The notes: generated by a model from the sequence alone, not told the origin. Numbered from the stretch's first letter, positions 53,253 to 62,811 are shown. The stretch is 64,000 nt of DNA from Candidatus Krumholzibacteriota bacterium (GCA_029262065.1 JAJDAC010000015.1:62001-126000), one strand, 5' to 3'. Numbers and translations: made by a program.

Positions 53253-54551
53253 CTACTTCTCGCGACCGGACCCAACCTTCGTAATGATGCGGGCTCCCCG
53301 CCGGAACGTGATGTAGTTCCACGCCCAGGAGAGGATCACGAAGGTCCGGTTGCGAAACCCGATGAGAAAGAACACGTGAACAAACAGCCAGGCCAACCAC
53401 GCGGCGACACCAGAGAAATGCAATCGCGGCAACTGCGCCACCGCCCGAGCGCGGCCGATGGTCGCGAGCGAGCCCTTGTCACGGTACCGGAAGCTGTTTC
53501 GCGGCTTGGCCGATAGGTCGGCGAGAATCTGTTCCGCGGCGTGCCGTCCCTGCTGCATCGCGGCAGGCGCAGTGCCGGGAACCGGTTTCCCCTGCGAGGT
53601 AACCGAAGCCGCATCACCGATCACGAAGACCTCAGGGTGACCATCCAGGGAAAGATCGGGCTGCACAACGACGCGGCCAACGCGATCCCGATCCGATCCC
53701 AGCTCCTGCATGAGGTCGGCGGCCTGCACGCCTGCCGCCCAGAAAACCGTTCTGGTAGGCAGCGTCGATCCGTCGTCGAAAACAACGGACCTCTCCGAGA
53801 TCTCGGTCACCAACGTGTCGGTGCGCACCTCCACGCCCAATTCCTCTAGTTGGCGCCTTGCGCTCTTGCCAAGTGGCTCGGTGTAGGCGGCAAGCACCCG
53901 TGACGACGCCTCGACAAGCGTCACATGCGCTTGGCCGGGATCGATGCGATCGAACTCCTGACGAAGAGCATGAACGGCGATCTCGACCATCGCTCCCGCC
54001 AGTTCGACCCCCGTGGGCCCGGCACCCACCACGACAAAGTTGAGGTACTCGGACGCGAGATCCGGATAGCGCTCAGCCTGCTCGTAGGCGTCGAAAATGC
54101 GGCGACGCATGTCCAGAGCGTCCTCGACAGTTTTCAAACCCGGCGCATGCTTGCGCCACTCGTCGTGTCCGAAGTAGGAATGCGTCGCGCCCGCCGCCAC
54201 AATCAAATATTCGTATCCAAGGCACTCGCCGTCCTCGAGCTGGACCGTACGCCCCTGACAGTCCACCCCCACGACCTCAGCAAGCAAGATGCTGGCTACA
54301 TTCCTCTGCTTGCGAAAGATCGAGCGAATAGGGTATGCGATGTCGGAAGGGTTGAGCGCCGCGGTCGCCACTTGGTAGAGCAGCGGCTGAAAGAGATGGA
54401 AGTTGCGCCGATCGACGATCGTAATCTCGACGTCTGCCTTGGCCAGGTGTTTCGCTGCGCTGAGACCAGCAAAGCCCGCGCCCACGATCAGGATTCGGGG
54501 TCGACCGTTTTGACCTGCGAAATCAACCCGCGAGGTTTCGCATGCACTCAA
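53253..54551 (-). CDS. ndh: NDH-2-type NADH dehydrogenase
   Basis: 432 residues if started at the TTG at 54551, which overlaps the stop of the K+ channel gene (TTGA); a longer open frame upstream only shadows the channel gene. The FAD site VGAGFAGLSAAKHL, the NADH site VGAGPTGVELAG, VFVIGDAA and two C-terminal hydrophobic helices ([19 protein letters not shown]) are those of non-proton-pumping type II NADH:quinone oxidoreductases. The protein is bound to the inner membrane face and passes electrons from NADH to quinone. An isolated copy of its last about 65 residues is fused to an ftsH remnant at 16322-16598. Confidence 0.88.
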   Translation of the reverse strand: MSACETSRVDFAGQNGRPRILIVGAGFAGLSAAKHLAKADVEITIVDRRNFHLFQPLLYQVATAALNPSDIAYPIRSIFRKQRNVASILLAEVVGVDCQGRTVQLEDGECLGYEYLIVAAGATHSYFGHDEWRKHAPGLKTVEDALDMRRRIFDAYEQAERYPDLASEYLNFVVVGAGPTGVELAGAMVEIAVHALRQEFDRIDPGQAHVTLVEASSRVLAAYTEPLGKSARRQLEELGVEVRTDTLVTEISERSVVFDDGSTLPTRTVFWAAGVQAADLMQELGSDRDRVGRVVVQPDLSLDGHPEVFVIGDAASVTSQGKPVPGTAPAAMQQGRHAAEQILADLSAKPRNSFRYRDKGSLATIGRARAVAQLPRLHFSGVAAWLAWLFVHVFFLIGFRNRTFVILSWAWNYITFRRGARIITKVGSGREK

Positions 54552-56053
54552 GACGGCGGTTCCAGCAGCTGCTCCTTCGCCAGATAGATCACATGGGTCC
54601 CCGAAGTGACCACGCGATTCTTGCGCGGGTTGATGACTTCCTCGCCGCTCGGATCCCGGATTCCGATCACCAGCCCTCCCCGCTCCGAGAGTCCAAGCCG
54701 GTCCAGGAGTTCGCCGAACAACATGGACTTGGGCGGAGAATCGGGGATCGCGCCAATGTACACGTTGTCGGATCCCGAGATGAGCATCCGGCTCATGGTC
54801 GAGGCCGTGCCGTGGTAGCCCAACGCGTGGGCGATCATCGAGTACCCGATGCGGCGGGTCTCGATAACCTCGTCGGCCCCCGCCGCACGTGCGTGGTCCA
54901 CATTCTCGGAGTCTAGAATCTCGGCCACAATGTAGAGCCGTTTGAACCGCTCCTTCCGTTCCGCCGTCCCCTCCATGAAGGAACGAATGGTGAATGCAGT
55001 GAGAATGGTGCGCGCGTCGGCCACCTGCGGAGTGACATCCCGTGACCCGGAGATGACCACAGCCGCCGCGTGGGTGAGCCGGACCTTGTCCAGTTCGCTC
55101 TCCTTGGTGGGGTCTCCCTGGACCCATAGGAAGTCCGGCGTCAGTTCGCGCGGCCGATCGTGGGTATCGATAAACACGACACGCGTCTTCTCGAGGTCCA
55201 GTTCTTGGCGAAGGGCGTCGAGTAGGAGGTGCGTGCTCTCATCGTGCCCGCACACGACCACGTGGTTGATGTATTCGCTCATTCGAAACTGCTCCTCGCG
55301 GATGCTGAGAATGCCTTTGACGAGGCTGGATCCCACGATACCGGCAAACAGGGCCAGCGTGAACATCCCGGCGACCATCATGACCGCGCCGATGATGCGC
55401 CCGAGCGTCGTTACGGGCGTAATGTCCCCGAACCCGACGGTGGTGATGGTCACCAGGCTCCACCAGATCCCGTCGAGCAAGCTGTCTATACCGGGATTGA
55501 GTCGGACCTCCACCAGATAGAAACTCACGCCGCCGAGCACTGTGGCAACTACGAGCCCACTGAAAGCGAAAACAAACAGGAGCCCGTTCTCTTCCAGGGC
55601 GTGTAGAAAGATGGCGAACGGGTTCTGGTACTTGAACACGCGACTGCTACGCAGGAGGCGCAGGAGTCGAAGCGCGCGTAGCCCGCGTAGCTCGGGAAAG
55701 AAGGCGAGCACCGCCAGAATGTCGATCAGGATAATGGGGCGCAGAATGAACGCCACGCGCGACAGGATGTGGGCACGAATACGTCCCACCGGCGGACGAC
55801 GAAAGACCGTGAGCGACGGTGGCTGGTAGGTGGCGACGCGCAGGAATACCTCCAGCGCAAACGCGGCCAGGACGAATCGATCGATGCGGCGAAGAATCTC
55901 ACTGGCCCGGCTGCGGTCGGGCAGGAATACCTCGGCGACCAGGAAGCCGATGGAGAGGACGATCAGCCCCCATACCAGACCCTGCACGATCCGGTAGATG
56001 CGCGTCGACGGGTCGTGGAAGGCGGCCCGCAATTGTGTGGTGAAGTGAGTCAC
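54548..56053 (-). CDS. voltage-gated-type K+ channel with RCK/TrkA-N domain
   Basis: 501 residues from a GTG at 56053. Six membrane segments are expected: S1-S3 (GLIVLSIGFLVAEVF, DRFVLAAFALEVFLRVATY, IILIDILAVLAFFP), an arginine-rich S4 (RGLRALRLLRLLRSSRVFK), then S5, the pore with selectivity filter TVGFGD (residues 205-210), and S6. The cytoplasmic part starts with a nucleotide-binding RCK/TrkA-N domain (VVVCGHDESTHLLLDALRQE) and a TrkA-C-like segment (GLVIGIRDPSGEEVI). The arrangement is that of a Kv-like prokaryotic channel gated by a ligand. It lies in one operon with NDH-2, overlapping by four bases, which couples ion balance and respiratory dehydrogenase expression. Confidence 0.85.
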   Translation of the reverse strand: MTHFTTQLRAAFHDPSTRIYRIVQGLVWGLIVLSIGFLVAEVFLPDRSRASEILRRIDRFVLAAFALEVFLRVATYQPPSLTVFRRPPVGRIRAHILSRVAFILRPIILIDILAVLAFFPELRGLRALRLLRLLRSSRVFKYQNPFAIFLHALEENGLLFVFAFSGLVVATVLGGVSFYLVEVRLNPGIDSLLDGIWWSLVTITTVGFGDITPVTTLGRIIGAVMMVAGMFTLALFAGIVGSSLVKGILSIREEQFRMSEYINHVVVCGHDESTHLLLDALRQELDLEKTRVVFIDTHDRPRELTPDFLWVQGDPTKESELDKVRLTHAAAVVISGSRDVTPQVADARTILTAFTIRSFMEGTAERKERFKRLYIVAEILDSENVDHARAAGADEVIETRRIGYSMIAHALGYHGTASTMSRMLISGSDNVYIGAIPDSPPKSMLFGELLDRLGLSERGGLVIGIRDPSGEEVINPRKNRVVTSGTHVIYLAKEQLLEPPS

Positions 56054-56120
56054 GGGCAGGTAGCGTTTTCCAGGACGAGGGGGCTGTCAAGAGACGAGTT
56101 GACCAACTTCAAAACCGGTG

Positions 56121-57161
56121 TCAGAAGGCGAGGTCCTGCGATGGACGAAAGCCGAAACCATGGTTTCCGGCCGAGGTTCCGGCCCCACAAGTGAGGCGTT
56201 TGGCCGACCGCGCGGCGCCGGCGCCTCCGGCGTAGTTGCCTCCGCGAGCCTGGCGTTCCCCGGAAACGCCAGGTCGCAGTCCCGTCCCCTTCTCAGGTTG
56301 TACTTCATAGCTGAAGTAGTCGTCCCGGCACCATTCATTCAGGTTCCCGTGGACGTCGAACAGGCCGAACGCATTGCATTCGAACATTCCTATTTCAGCG
56401 GTCTCGTTCCCATACCCGTCTCGCCAGGGTTCCGTCATGCCCTCCATCTCGATCCAATCCGGCGGGCACTCCGCACTGCCGATGTTCGCGAACTGGATCA
56501 GATCGCGCTTGTTGTCCCCCATCGCCCAAGTCGTCGTGGTTCCCGCGCGGCACATGTACTCCCACTGTGCCTCAGTCGGAAACGTCAGGTTGGCCTCGCT
56601 ACACCAGGCCTCCACATCAAGGGGGCTTATCCCGCCGACAGGGAGTTGATCTGATCCGGAAAACGAGCCGCCCTCTATAGCTGCGGGGGTTGCTATCTTG
56701 GCCCAGGCCTCCTGCGTGCACTCCGTCCGCGCGATCAGGAATGGATCCAAGGTGACCCAATGCTGAAGCTCGTCGGCTCGGCGATTCGCCTCGTTCGCCG
56801 GAGATCCCATCTGGAACCTTCCGCCCGGCACCAGCGCGAATTCGAGACCCGTCTTGCGGTGCGACCAGATCGACATCCAGTACGCGACTTCGCCCGCTGA
56901 AAAACGCTCGACGCGCAGAAAGGTGAACCCCGAGAACTCTTCCGGCCAGTGCGCTTTGGCTTCGTGTGCAAGAGCCTCGATGGCCGGCTTGCCCAGTTCG
57001 GCATATTCCGAACGCTCCCTCAATACGTCGAGTGATACTGCCTCCCCCAACTGATCGACGGCGGGAACACTATCCTGCGTCGACTCGGCTTTCTGCGCGG
57101 GAGCGCAGGCGAGCAGCGTGGCAACGAAGTGCATGGCAAAGATGGTGGGATGGTTTCGCAT
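56121..57161 (-). CDS. FGE-sulfatase/SUMF1-domain lipoprotein
   Basis: 346 residues from the ATG at 57161; further starts at 57215 and 57134 exist and none has a clear ribosome site. The N-terminus (FAMHFVATLLACAP) is a lipoprotein-like signal. From about residue 110 the FGE-sulfatase (formylglycine-generating enzyme-like) domain is seen: FALVPGGRFQMGSPANEA, then FPTEAQWEYMCRAGTTTTWA, ANIGSA, NAFGLFDVHGNLNEWC, RGGNYAGGAGAAR and HGFGFRPSQ. The domain is common in secreted proteins that do not make formylglycine; I cannot say that the copper-binding active-site Cys pair is present. The role is unknown. Confidence 0.82.
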   Translation of the reverse strand: MRNHPTIFAMHFVATLLACAPAQKAESTQDSVPAVDQLGEAVSLDVLRERSEYAELGKPAIEALAHEAKAHWPEEFSGFTFLRVERFSAGEVAYWMSIWSHRKTGLEFALVPGGRFQMGSPANEANRRADELQHWVTLDPFLIARTECTQEAWAKIATPAAIEGGSFSGSDQLPVGGISPLDVEAWCSEANLTFPTEAQWEYMCRAGTTTTWAMGDNKRDLIQFANIGSAECPPDWIEMEGMTEPWRDGYGNETAEIGMFECNAFGLFDVHGNLNEWCRDDYFSYEVQPEKGTGLRPGVSGERQARGGNYAGGAGAARSAKRLTCGAGTSAGNHGFGFRPSQDLAF

Positions 57162-57274
57162 GGCTCGGTGAGCAGCAGGATACATCACCGAACCGCCGCA
57201 AGCTACTACCCACAAATGCCTCGCTGACCACGTCGCGCTATCTTCCGTCTCCCCAAGACTCCTCAGAAGACGCG

Positions 57275-59632
57275 CTACTTCAGAAGCACCGCGCGTCCCG
57301 TCGCGCGAATCCCAGGACCATTCAGCCGCAGGAAGTACGAACCGGAGGCTACCTCACGGCCAAGACGATCGCGGCCGTCCCAGGTGAACGATTGCTCTCC
57401 CGCCTTGATCCAACCGCGGTGAATCGTATCGACGAGCCGGCCGTCCAGCGAGTACACACGCAGCGAAACATCGGCGTCGTTCTCAAGTTCGAAGCTCACG
57501 CGCGTGCGAGGGTTGAAAGGATTGGGCGCGAGACGCAGGCGCGAGACGACGGACGTCTGCGGCGGCACGGCGGTCGCGACCGACGAGGTGACGTGGGTCA
57601 CCAACACGCTCTCGGTGCCCTGAAAGGACGTGTTCCACAGGACCACGCTCTGCAGGGGAGCGATGGGATTCTCCACGAGGATCCGGATTTCGTTTCCCGT
57701 CGCGCTGCGTTTGGAGATTCCCGGAACGGTGATGGTCGAACCATCGTCGAGGAACACGGTGTAGCCGTAGGGCGCCATGGTACTGGGATACTCCTCGATG
57801 GCCACCCGGGACGGTAGGCGACTGTTTCCCACCGTAGCCACGTCGCCGAACGACAGACCGGCAAACTGGTCCACGAACTGGCCGTCGTTCATCACGACCA
57901 CACGGGCCGTGACGGCGTTCATCGACGAGTAGTCCACGGCGAAGGTGAAGTCGATGTGGTTGTTGCGGAGTACCATGCTGCCACCCGAGCGAGGTGAGAG
58001 GCCCGCCGGCTCGATGAACGCTTCGATATCCTGCCGGTCGAACCCATTCAGCAGGATGTGGTCGACGCTGCGAGTGACTACCTCCAGCTGTTGCGGCATA
58101 CCTTCGACCACCAACGAGGCACCCGGAGCCAGGTCCTTACGATCGGTCAGTGCGAGCAGGTTGCCACCCCCGCGGTTGATCGCGCCTTGGCCGAGCACCG
58201 TAGCCAACGAAAAAACACTCGTGCTGTCGGGAACCACACCGCGGGGCCCGTCGTAGCGAAGGACGATGTCTTCGACAATGCCAGAGCCGCCAAAGGTAAG
58301 GTCCATTCGACTGGCGACGTAGGGAGGCGCAGGCGAGTTGAGGATGAGGTGCACCTCGTCGACCTGCACGGTGCCGCCGAAGGGCGCCTGCATCGTGACC
58401 TCCGGATCGAAGCGAAACAGAAAGCCCAGGTCGAACTGGCCGGCGAAGAAGCTACCGGTGCCGGTAGGAAGGGTGGTTTCCAATACCACGTTGGAAGCGC
58501 CCGGGGGTGGCACGGCGGCCACCTGGCCGTCGTTGTAGTAGATGGCCCGACCGGTGGCAGCTACGCCGGAAAAGTCGGCACTGAGTTCAACCGTCGAGGC
58601 CACTCGCGCAGCTTGCGCCGTGGCCAGGACCACCTCGCCCGCGCCCAGGTCTCCGAGCAGCGCCACGTCGATGCATTCGGCTCCCGATCCCTTCAATAAG
58701 ACCTCCTCGAAACTAATACCGAGCTTGCGCCAGTGGTCTTCGAGGGTCATGGACACGCCGGATTGTCCGCAGCCGGCGAGATTCAGCAGCTTCGCTCCGT
58801 CGCTCAACGGCAAGAAGCTCGTCGAGCCCAACGCGGTCAGGCGGATGGCATCGACGGTGAGATTCGCGGCGACCACCTCCAACGTTCCCAAACCCGGGCG
58901 GTCCACCATGAATTCCATTTCATGGAAGCGGGTCAGGTACTTCTCGAACGATTGTGCGGGAATGATAAACATCTCGTCGCCTTCCTCGTCGTCCTCGTCG
59001 TCACCCTTGCCGAAGTCGAACGCGAAGCCGGTGTTCTGGGGAAACCGAACGCGCATGCCGGAGGGTACACGTCCCGCTCCTCCGCTCGGATCGGCCATGC
59101 TGGGCGCATCGGCGGGAACGGCGGTCCGCAACAGCTCGGCCCCCAGGGGCACCGCGTCCGCGCGCAACAAACTGGGACTGTTGAGGGTCCGAACGAGATT
59201 TCCGTCGTCATAGATCTCCACACGCACGCCCCCGCTTGACAGCGCGGGAAAGCTCGCCGTCAGCACGGCCCGCGTTCCGAGGATGTCTACATCGAGTTGC
59301 ACAGCCGTCTGGTCAGGAACGCCGTCGACCGTGGCCGTCGCCGTCAGGTTGAAGAATGGACCGTCCCCGTACGCGCTGGGAGCAAAGAAGGGTGCCCATT
59401 CGATGCCACCACCGCCGGGGCCCAGCGGCATGGCCAGACCGTCGCCGGCGCCGGGGATGACGGCCACCAGTTGGGGCGGCGGGCCGGGCAGGACCGTCAA
59501 CGATCCCTGCCCTCGCGGCTGGAAAGACAGCCCACTGAACTCGGCAGCGCCTTTACTACCGGCGCCAGCGCCATTGGTAACAACGGCCAGAAGTGCGAGG
59601 ACGAACAAGACGGAAAGAAGCGAACGACGCAT
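57275..59632 (-). CDS. large secreted beta-rich protein with sorting-type tail
   Basis: 785 residues from the ATG at 59632 (MRRSLLSVLFVLALLAVVTN), which has GGAGG 8 bases upstream; the open frame extends further but without a start that fits. The signal peptide is followed by a long beta-rich region with an acidic insert (KGDDEDDEEGDEMF) near residue 190 and a pair of cysteines (LAGCGQSG, AECIDVA). The C-terminus (RLRLAPNPFNPRTRVSFEL to RAVLLK) is a FlgD-like sorting domain. No enzyme motif is recognised; a surface or matrix protein is likely. Confidence 0.75.
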   Translation of the reverse strand: MRRSLLSVLFVLALLAVVTNGAGAGSKGAAEFSGLSFQPRGQGSLTVLPGPPPQLVAVIPGAGDGLAMPLGPGGGGIEWAPFFAPSAYGDGPFFNLTATATVDGVPDQTAVQLDVDILGTRAVLTASFPALSSGGVRVEIYDDGNLVRTLNSPSLLRADAVPLGAELLRTAVPADAPSMADPSGGAGRVPSGMRVRFPQNTGFAFDFGKGDDEDDEEGDEMFIIPAQSFEKYLTRFHEMEFMVDRPGLGTLEVVAANLTVDAIRLTALGSTSFLPLSDGAKLLNLAGCGQSGVSMTLEDHWRKLGISFEEVLLKGSGAECIDVALLGDLGAGEVVLATAQAARVASTVELSADFSGVAATGRAIYYNDGQVAAVPPPGASNVVLETTLPTGTGSFFAGQFDLGFLFRFDPEVTMQAPFGGTVQVDEVHLILNSPAPPYVASRMDLTFGGSGIVEDIVLRYDGPRGVVPDSTSVFSLATVLGQGAINRGGGNLLALTDRKDLAPGASLVVEGMPQQLEVVTRSVDHILLNGFDRQDIEAFIEPAGLSPRSGGSMVLRNNHIDFTFAVDYSSMNAVTARVVVMNDGQFVDQFAGLSFGDVATVGNSRLPSRVAIEEYPSTMAPYGYTVFLDDGSTITVPGISKRSATGNEIRILVENPIAPLQSVVLWNTSFQGTESVLVTHVTSSVATAVPPQTSVVSRLRLAPNPFNPRTRVSFELENDADVSLRVYSLDGRLVDTIHRGWIKAGEQSFTWDGRDRLGREVASGSYFLRLNGPGIRATGRAVLLK

Positions 59633-59738
59633 GGCGAACCTCCGGGAACGGGGTCGACGGCTCCCCCGCTCACAGCGGGGTCTCGCTTCGTATTCACGCC
59701 GGGAGGGCGGTTTTCTCCTGCGATTACAAAATAGTCCG

Positions 59739-61223
59739 TCAGTCCATGTCCCGGTCCAACGGAAAGATCGGCCTTCGCACGTTCCGGTACGGCAGACGTT
59801 CGTAGTGCAGCGTGCAAAGGGCGCCACTGTCGCAGACGATGACCTGGCCGGCGATGGGCTCAAAGGCAGCCCGAAAATGCTGCATCGATTTGAGCGCGAT
59901 GACGTCTTTGTTTTCGGGCTCGATGCCGAACGCCTTGAACTGTTGCAGGTCAAGCATCTGCGCGGCGATCGTCACGATCAAGATCTCAATACCGTCAACG
60001 AGCAGAACCGCGCTCGGACCATAGGATCGCGACAACCCGCCCAGGATCGGTCCGTCCCCCACGTATTCCCCGTCGCTGATCGAGAGTAGCTTTCCGTCGA
60101 GAGCTAGCGGGCCGCCGCCAAACGAGGCGTCGATCTTGCCGCCGAGAACAACACGAACGTGTTCACCTATCTCTACGTCCTGGAGCGTTCGGGCTACCTC
60201 GCCGTCCACCATCGGCCCGAAGCAAGCGTTTTGCACATTCGCCGCGAGGAGCGCGCCAAGTAAGGCGGTGGAGTCGCCATAGGCTCCGGCACCAGGGTTA
60301 TCGGCGTAGTCCGCGATCACAAGCGGACCGTCCTTGGCGTCGAAACCAGCGGCAACGCCGGCCGCCGCCTCAACTGTCAGGAAGTCCATCAGCACTTCAT
60401 GGCGCCTGTCCCAGATGTCGTCGGCCAGCGTCTCGGCGAAGGCAACGTGGGAGTCGAGGTTACCCTGGCCGGTGACCAAAACCGTCGGTCCGACGTCGGC
60501 GATATCTGTACTGGCGAACCCCGCGTTGATACTGACCGCGAACACGTCGGCTTGCTCTTCATACTTTCGGGCGGCCGCCAGGCGCTCGATCATCGGGCCA
60601 ATATCGGTGCGACCCCCGTTGGTTTCCTCGAGCATGGGACGGTCCACGCGGATCGTGCGCGGTGTGATTTCACCGGCCATGGTTCTGTGCAGTATCTTGC
60701 CCGCCCACTCGCCGGTCTTGCGCATGTCGACGTGCGGGTACGTCTGAAACGACACAATGATATCGGCGAGCGCGCACATCTGCCGACTGACGTTCGCGTG
60801 AGGATCCAGCGTGATGGCGATCGGCGTATCGTTGCCGCAGGCGGCTCGAACGCGACGCAAGATTTCGCCGTCGCCGTCGTCGCAGAAATCAAGAACCATC
60901 GCGCCATGCAAGGCGAGGAGAATGCCATCGAAACCACCCTGCTCGACCGCCGCGACGATCGGATCACAAAGCCACTCGAACGCAGCTCGCATCACCTTGC
61001 CGCTCGGCCCCGCCGCCGCACTGAGCACGTGTTCGATTTGCCAGCCATGCGCCTGGCCTGCATCCAGAAAACCGGCGAGCTCGGTATTGGCCTCACGTCG
61101 CTGGGCGATTGCCTCGTCGCCAAGGCGAACGAAGCGGTCCTTGAACGCCTGTTTGCCGGTCAGCAAACGACTGAAGGTGTTGGTCTCGTGTGAAAATTCT
61201 GCCGTGAGGACTCGAAATGTCAT
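59739..61223 (-). CDS. M81-family (MlrC-like) metallopeptidase
   Basis: 494 residues from the ATG at 61223 (CGGAG upstream). The opening RVLTAEFSHETNTFS, the middle GILLALHGAMVLDFCDDGDG, ITLDPHANVS, VSFQTYPHVDMRKTG and the late VIADYADNPGAGAYGDST are hallmarks of the M81 family, named after microcystinase MlrC, whose members are zinc enzymes with Asp and His ligands. In non-cyanotoxin bacteria the natural substrate is not known; linear or cyclic peptides are likely. It is cytoplasmic, since there is no signal peptide. A divergent region of about 200 bp separates it from the small gene at 61421. Confidence 0.85.
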   Translation of the reverse strand: MTFRVLTAEFSHETNTFSRLLTGKQAFKDRFVRLGDEAIAQRREANTELAGFLDAGQAHGWQIEHVLSAAAGPSGKVMRAAFEWLCDPIVAAVEQGGFDGILLALHGAMVLDFCDDGDGEILRRVRAACGNDTPIAITLDPHANVSRQMCALADIIVSFQTYPHVDMRKTGEWAGKILHRTMAGEITPRTIRVDRPMLEETNGGRTDIGPMIERLAAARKYEEQADVFAVSINAGFASTDIADVGPTVLVTGQGNLDSHVAFAETLADDIWDRRHEVLMDFLTVEAAAGVAAGFDAKDGPLVIADYADNPGAGAYGDSTALLGALLAANVQNACFGPMVDGEVARTLQDVEIGEHVRVVLGGKIDASFGGGPLALDGKLLSISDGEYVGDGPILGGLSRSYGPSAVLLVDGIEILIVTIAAQMLDLQQFKAFGIEPENKDVIALKSMQHFRAAFEPIAGQVIVCDSGALCTLHYERLPYRNVRRPIFPLDRDMD

Positions 61224-61420
61224 TCGTCAACTCCGTAGCGAAGCGGGACTTCGCTAATTCCGGTTCTTCATGACCTTTGCGAGGAAGGGTGAGGTCATAG
61301 CGGGTACCAACGTACTGTAATTGAGATGAAACGCGATCTCGGTGCCAATGGCGCGCCCTTCCCACCGAGCGTACCTTCTAGCTAGTATTTCACGATTTCC
61401 CAAGCCAGAGGTGGTGCCCC

Positions 61421-61552
61421 ATGGGCGACAAGTCACCAAAGTCCAAGGAACGGAACAAGAAGCAGGATGCCGCCCAGAAAAGCCGGGAGAAAGCCGAGGC
61501 ATTCTCCAAGGCGAACCGGGCTCCTGCAGCGCCGCTAAAGAAGAATAAATAG
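61421..61552 (+). CDS. 43-residue lysine-rich conserved small protein
   Basis: A 43-codon frame starting MGDKSPKSKERNKKQDAAQK and ending PAAPLKKNK, too short for many gene finders. Small proteins with the same opening (M-G-D-K-S-P-K-S-K-x-R-N-x-K-Q) and a K-rich tail are common in bacteria and annotated as hypothetical. The highly basic composition suggests binding to nucleic acid or another acidic partner, but nothing shows it. It is followed 48 bp later by the DUF4404-like gene, so the two are likely cotranscribed. Confidence 0.7.
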   Translation: MGDKSPKSKERNKKQDAAQKSREKAEAFSKANRAPAAPLKKNK

Positions 61553-61600
61553 CCCTGCACATCACGGGTCGGCAACTACAAACCAGGAAATGAGAACAAG

Positions 61601-61852
61601 ATGCCGCGCAAAGCAGCGACAAGGGCGATCGACGAACTGAAGGTCGAACTGACGAGGATCCCGAAAGAGACCGGCAAGCTTGAGGAGTTACTTGAGCAAG
61701 CAAGAGAGGGTGTTGAGGACTATACGCCGGAGGCCATCAAGGACCTGATCGAAACCCTGCAACGGGAGTCGGATGACTTCGAGGTCGAGCACCCACGCGT
61801 CACGGCGTTGATCAACCAGGTGATGCATGCGCTGAGTGGTCTTGGCATCTAG
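61601..61852 (+). CDS. DUF4404-like small helical protein
   Basis: 83 residues, almost all helical: KAATRAIDELKVELTRIPKE, EAIKDLIETLQRESDDFEVE and HPRVTALINQVMHALSGLGI. The last motif (H-P-x-x-T-x-x-x-x-x-x-x-x-A-L-x-x-x-G-I) is characteristic of the DUF4404 family, whose function is unknown. Downstream of the K-rich small protein and followed by a strong hairpin. Confidence 0.75.
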   Translation: MPRKAATRAIDELKVELTRIPKETGKLEELLEQAREGVEDYTPEAIKDLIETLQRESDDFEVEHPRVTALINQVMHALSGLGI

Positions 61853-61900
61853 ATTGCGGGTTCATATGAGCGGCCAGTCGGAGCAACCGGTTCTGGCACT

Positions 61901-61931
61901 CGAGAAGGCCCGGCATTCCCGGGCCTTCTCG
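61901..61931. terminator. bidirectional hairpin terminator
   Basis: A perfect 13-bp stem, CGAGAAGGCCCGG (61901-61913) and CCGGGCCTTCTCG (61919-61931), has a 5-base loop. It stands between the convergent genes at 61601-61852 and 61941-62315. There is no clear T-run on either side, so termination strength is uncertain. Confidence 0.6.
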
Positions 61932-61940
61932 GTGTAATCG

Positions 61941-62315
61941 TCAGTCGCTCCAGAGAACGGCGCCGAGCGCGAGGCCCAGGCCGAACGGTTCCGCACTGTC
62001 GATGATCCCATTCTGGGGATCGATGTCGTCGGTGATCGTCTGCACCGTGATCCTGGCGAGACCGGTTGCCTTGGGAGCCAACGAAACGATCGTCGAAGCG
62101 GTATGCACCTGTGAGCCGTCGTCGTAGTGCGCAACCACCTGAACTTCGATCGGTGAGGTGCTGGTGTTGGTAACTGGCATGGAGATGCTGTTCCCTTTGA
62201 TCTTGGCCTGGTTGACCGAGTACCCGATCGGATCGGGATTCTCGATGATCCCGTGTACCAGGGCCGGCACGAGAACCATCGAGATCAGGGCCGTGGCAAG
62301 CAAATAGCTCCGCAT
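61941..62315 (-). CDS. small secreted hypothetical protein
   Basis: 124 residues from the ATG at 62315, with GGAG 7-8 bases upstream; an in-frame start at 62333 would add six polar residues. Signal peptide YLLATALISMVLVPALVHG. The mature chain is an Ig-like beta domain (NSISMPVTNTSTSPIEVQVV, HYDDGSQVHTASTIVSLAPK) with the pattern of a small FxLYD- or DUF-like fold. No family recognised. It is followed by a strong hairpin. Confidence 0.68.
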   Translation of the reverse strand: MRSYLLATALISMVLVPALVHGIIENPDPIGYSVNQAKIKGNSISMPVTNTSTSPIEVQVVAHYDDGSQVHTASTIVSLAPKATGLARITVQTITDDIDPQNGIIDSAEPFGLGLALGAVLWSD

Positions 62316-62439
62316 ATACTTCTCCTCGGACATGCGTGTACCTCGACTGGAGGCACACGCGGTGGGTCCAACATTGGTTTTCGTATGAGGGAGTGTTTCG
62401 ATGCGTGGGGCCCGGCGTCCACCGGGCCCCGGTTGCGAA

Positions 62440-62811
62440 CTACAGGTCCAGGTTCTTGTAACCCAGGTCGCGGCAGTTGCCGTTGGCGATACTCAACCAG
62501 TTGGTCTTGGTCGCCAGTTTGTGAACTTTCCCGCCGCCAGAATAGATCAGCGGCTCCTTGCTGGAGCCACAGCGCAGAAATACCGCGGGACCGGCCGAGC
62601 TGCCACCGGAGCACGAGGCCGAACTCGTGATCTGGATGACTGGGTCGCCGATTTGACAGGGAATCGTAGGCTCGCCAGTGAATACAACGGCTGTGGTGGT
62701 GGCCGTACAACCAAAGCTGAAGCTGAAACATGTGGCCGCAGACGCCGAAATGGCGCCGGCCATGACGAAAGCCAGCGTCAAACTGAGCACTAGGATCTTG
62801 CGCGAAGACAT
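62440..62811 (-). CDS. small secreted cysteine-containing protein
   Basis: 123 residues from the ATG at 62811 (AGGAGAG 9 bases upstream); the frame extends upstream to 62889 but lacks a good start there. Signal peptide KILVLSLTLAFVMAGAISASA. The mature protein has five or six cysteines (ATCFSFSFGCTATTTA, PCQIGDP, ASCSGGSSA, LRCGSS, NCRDLG), which probably form disulfides in the periplasm or outside. No family recognised. Confidence 0.66.
   Translation of the reverse strand: MSSRKILVLSLTLAFVMAGAISASAATCFSFSFGCTATTTAVVFTGEPTIPCQIGDPVIQITSSASCSGGSSAGPAVFLRCGSSKEPLIYSGGGKVHKLATKTNWLSIANGNCRDLGYKNLDL

Noticed and set aside
54552-55127. N-terminal extension of about 190 residues on NDH-2
   Set aside because: It is an R/H-rich shadow of the K+ channel gene in another frame; the NDH-2 domain starts just after the channel stop codon.
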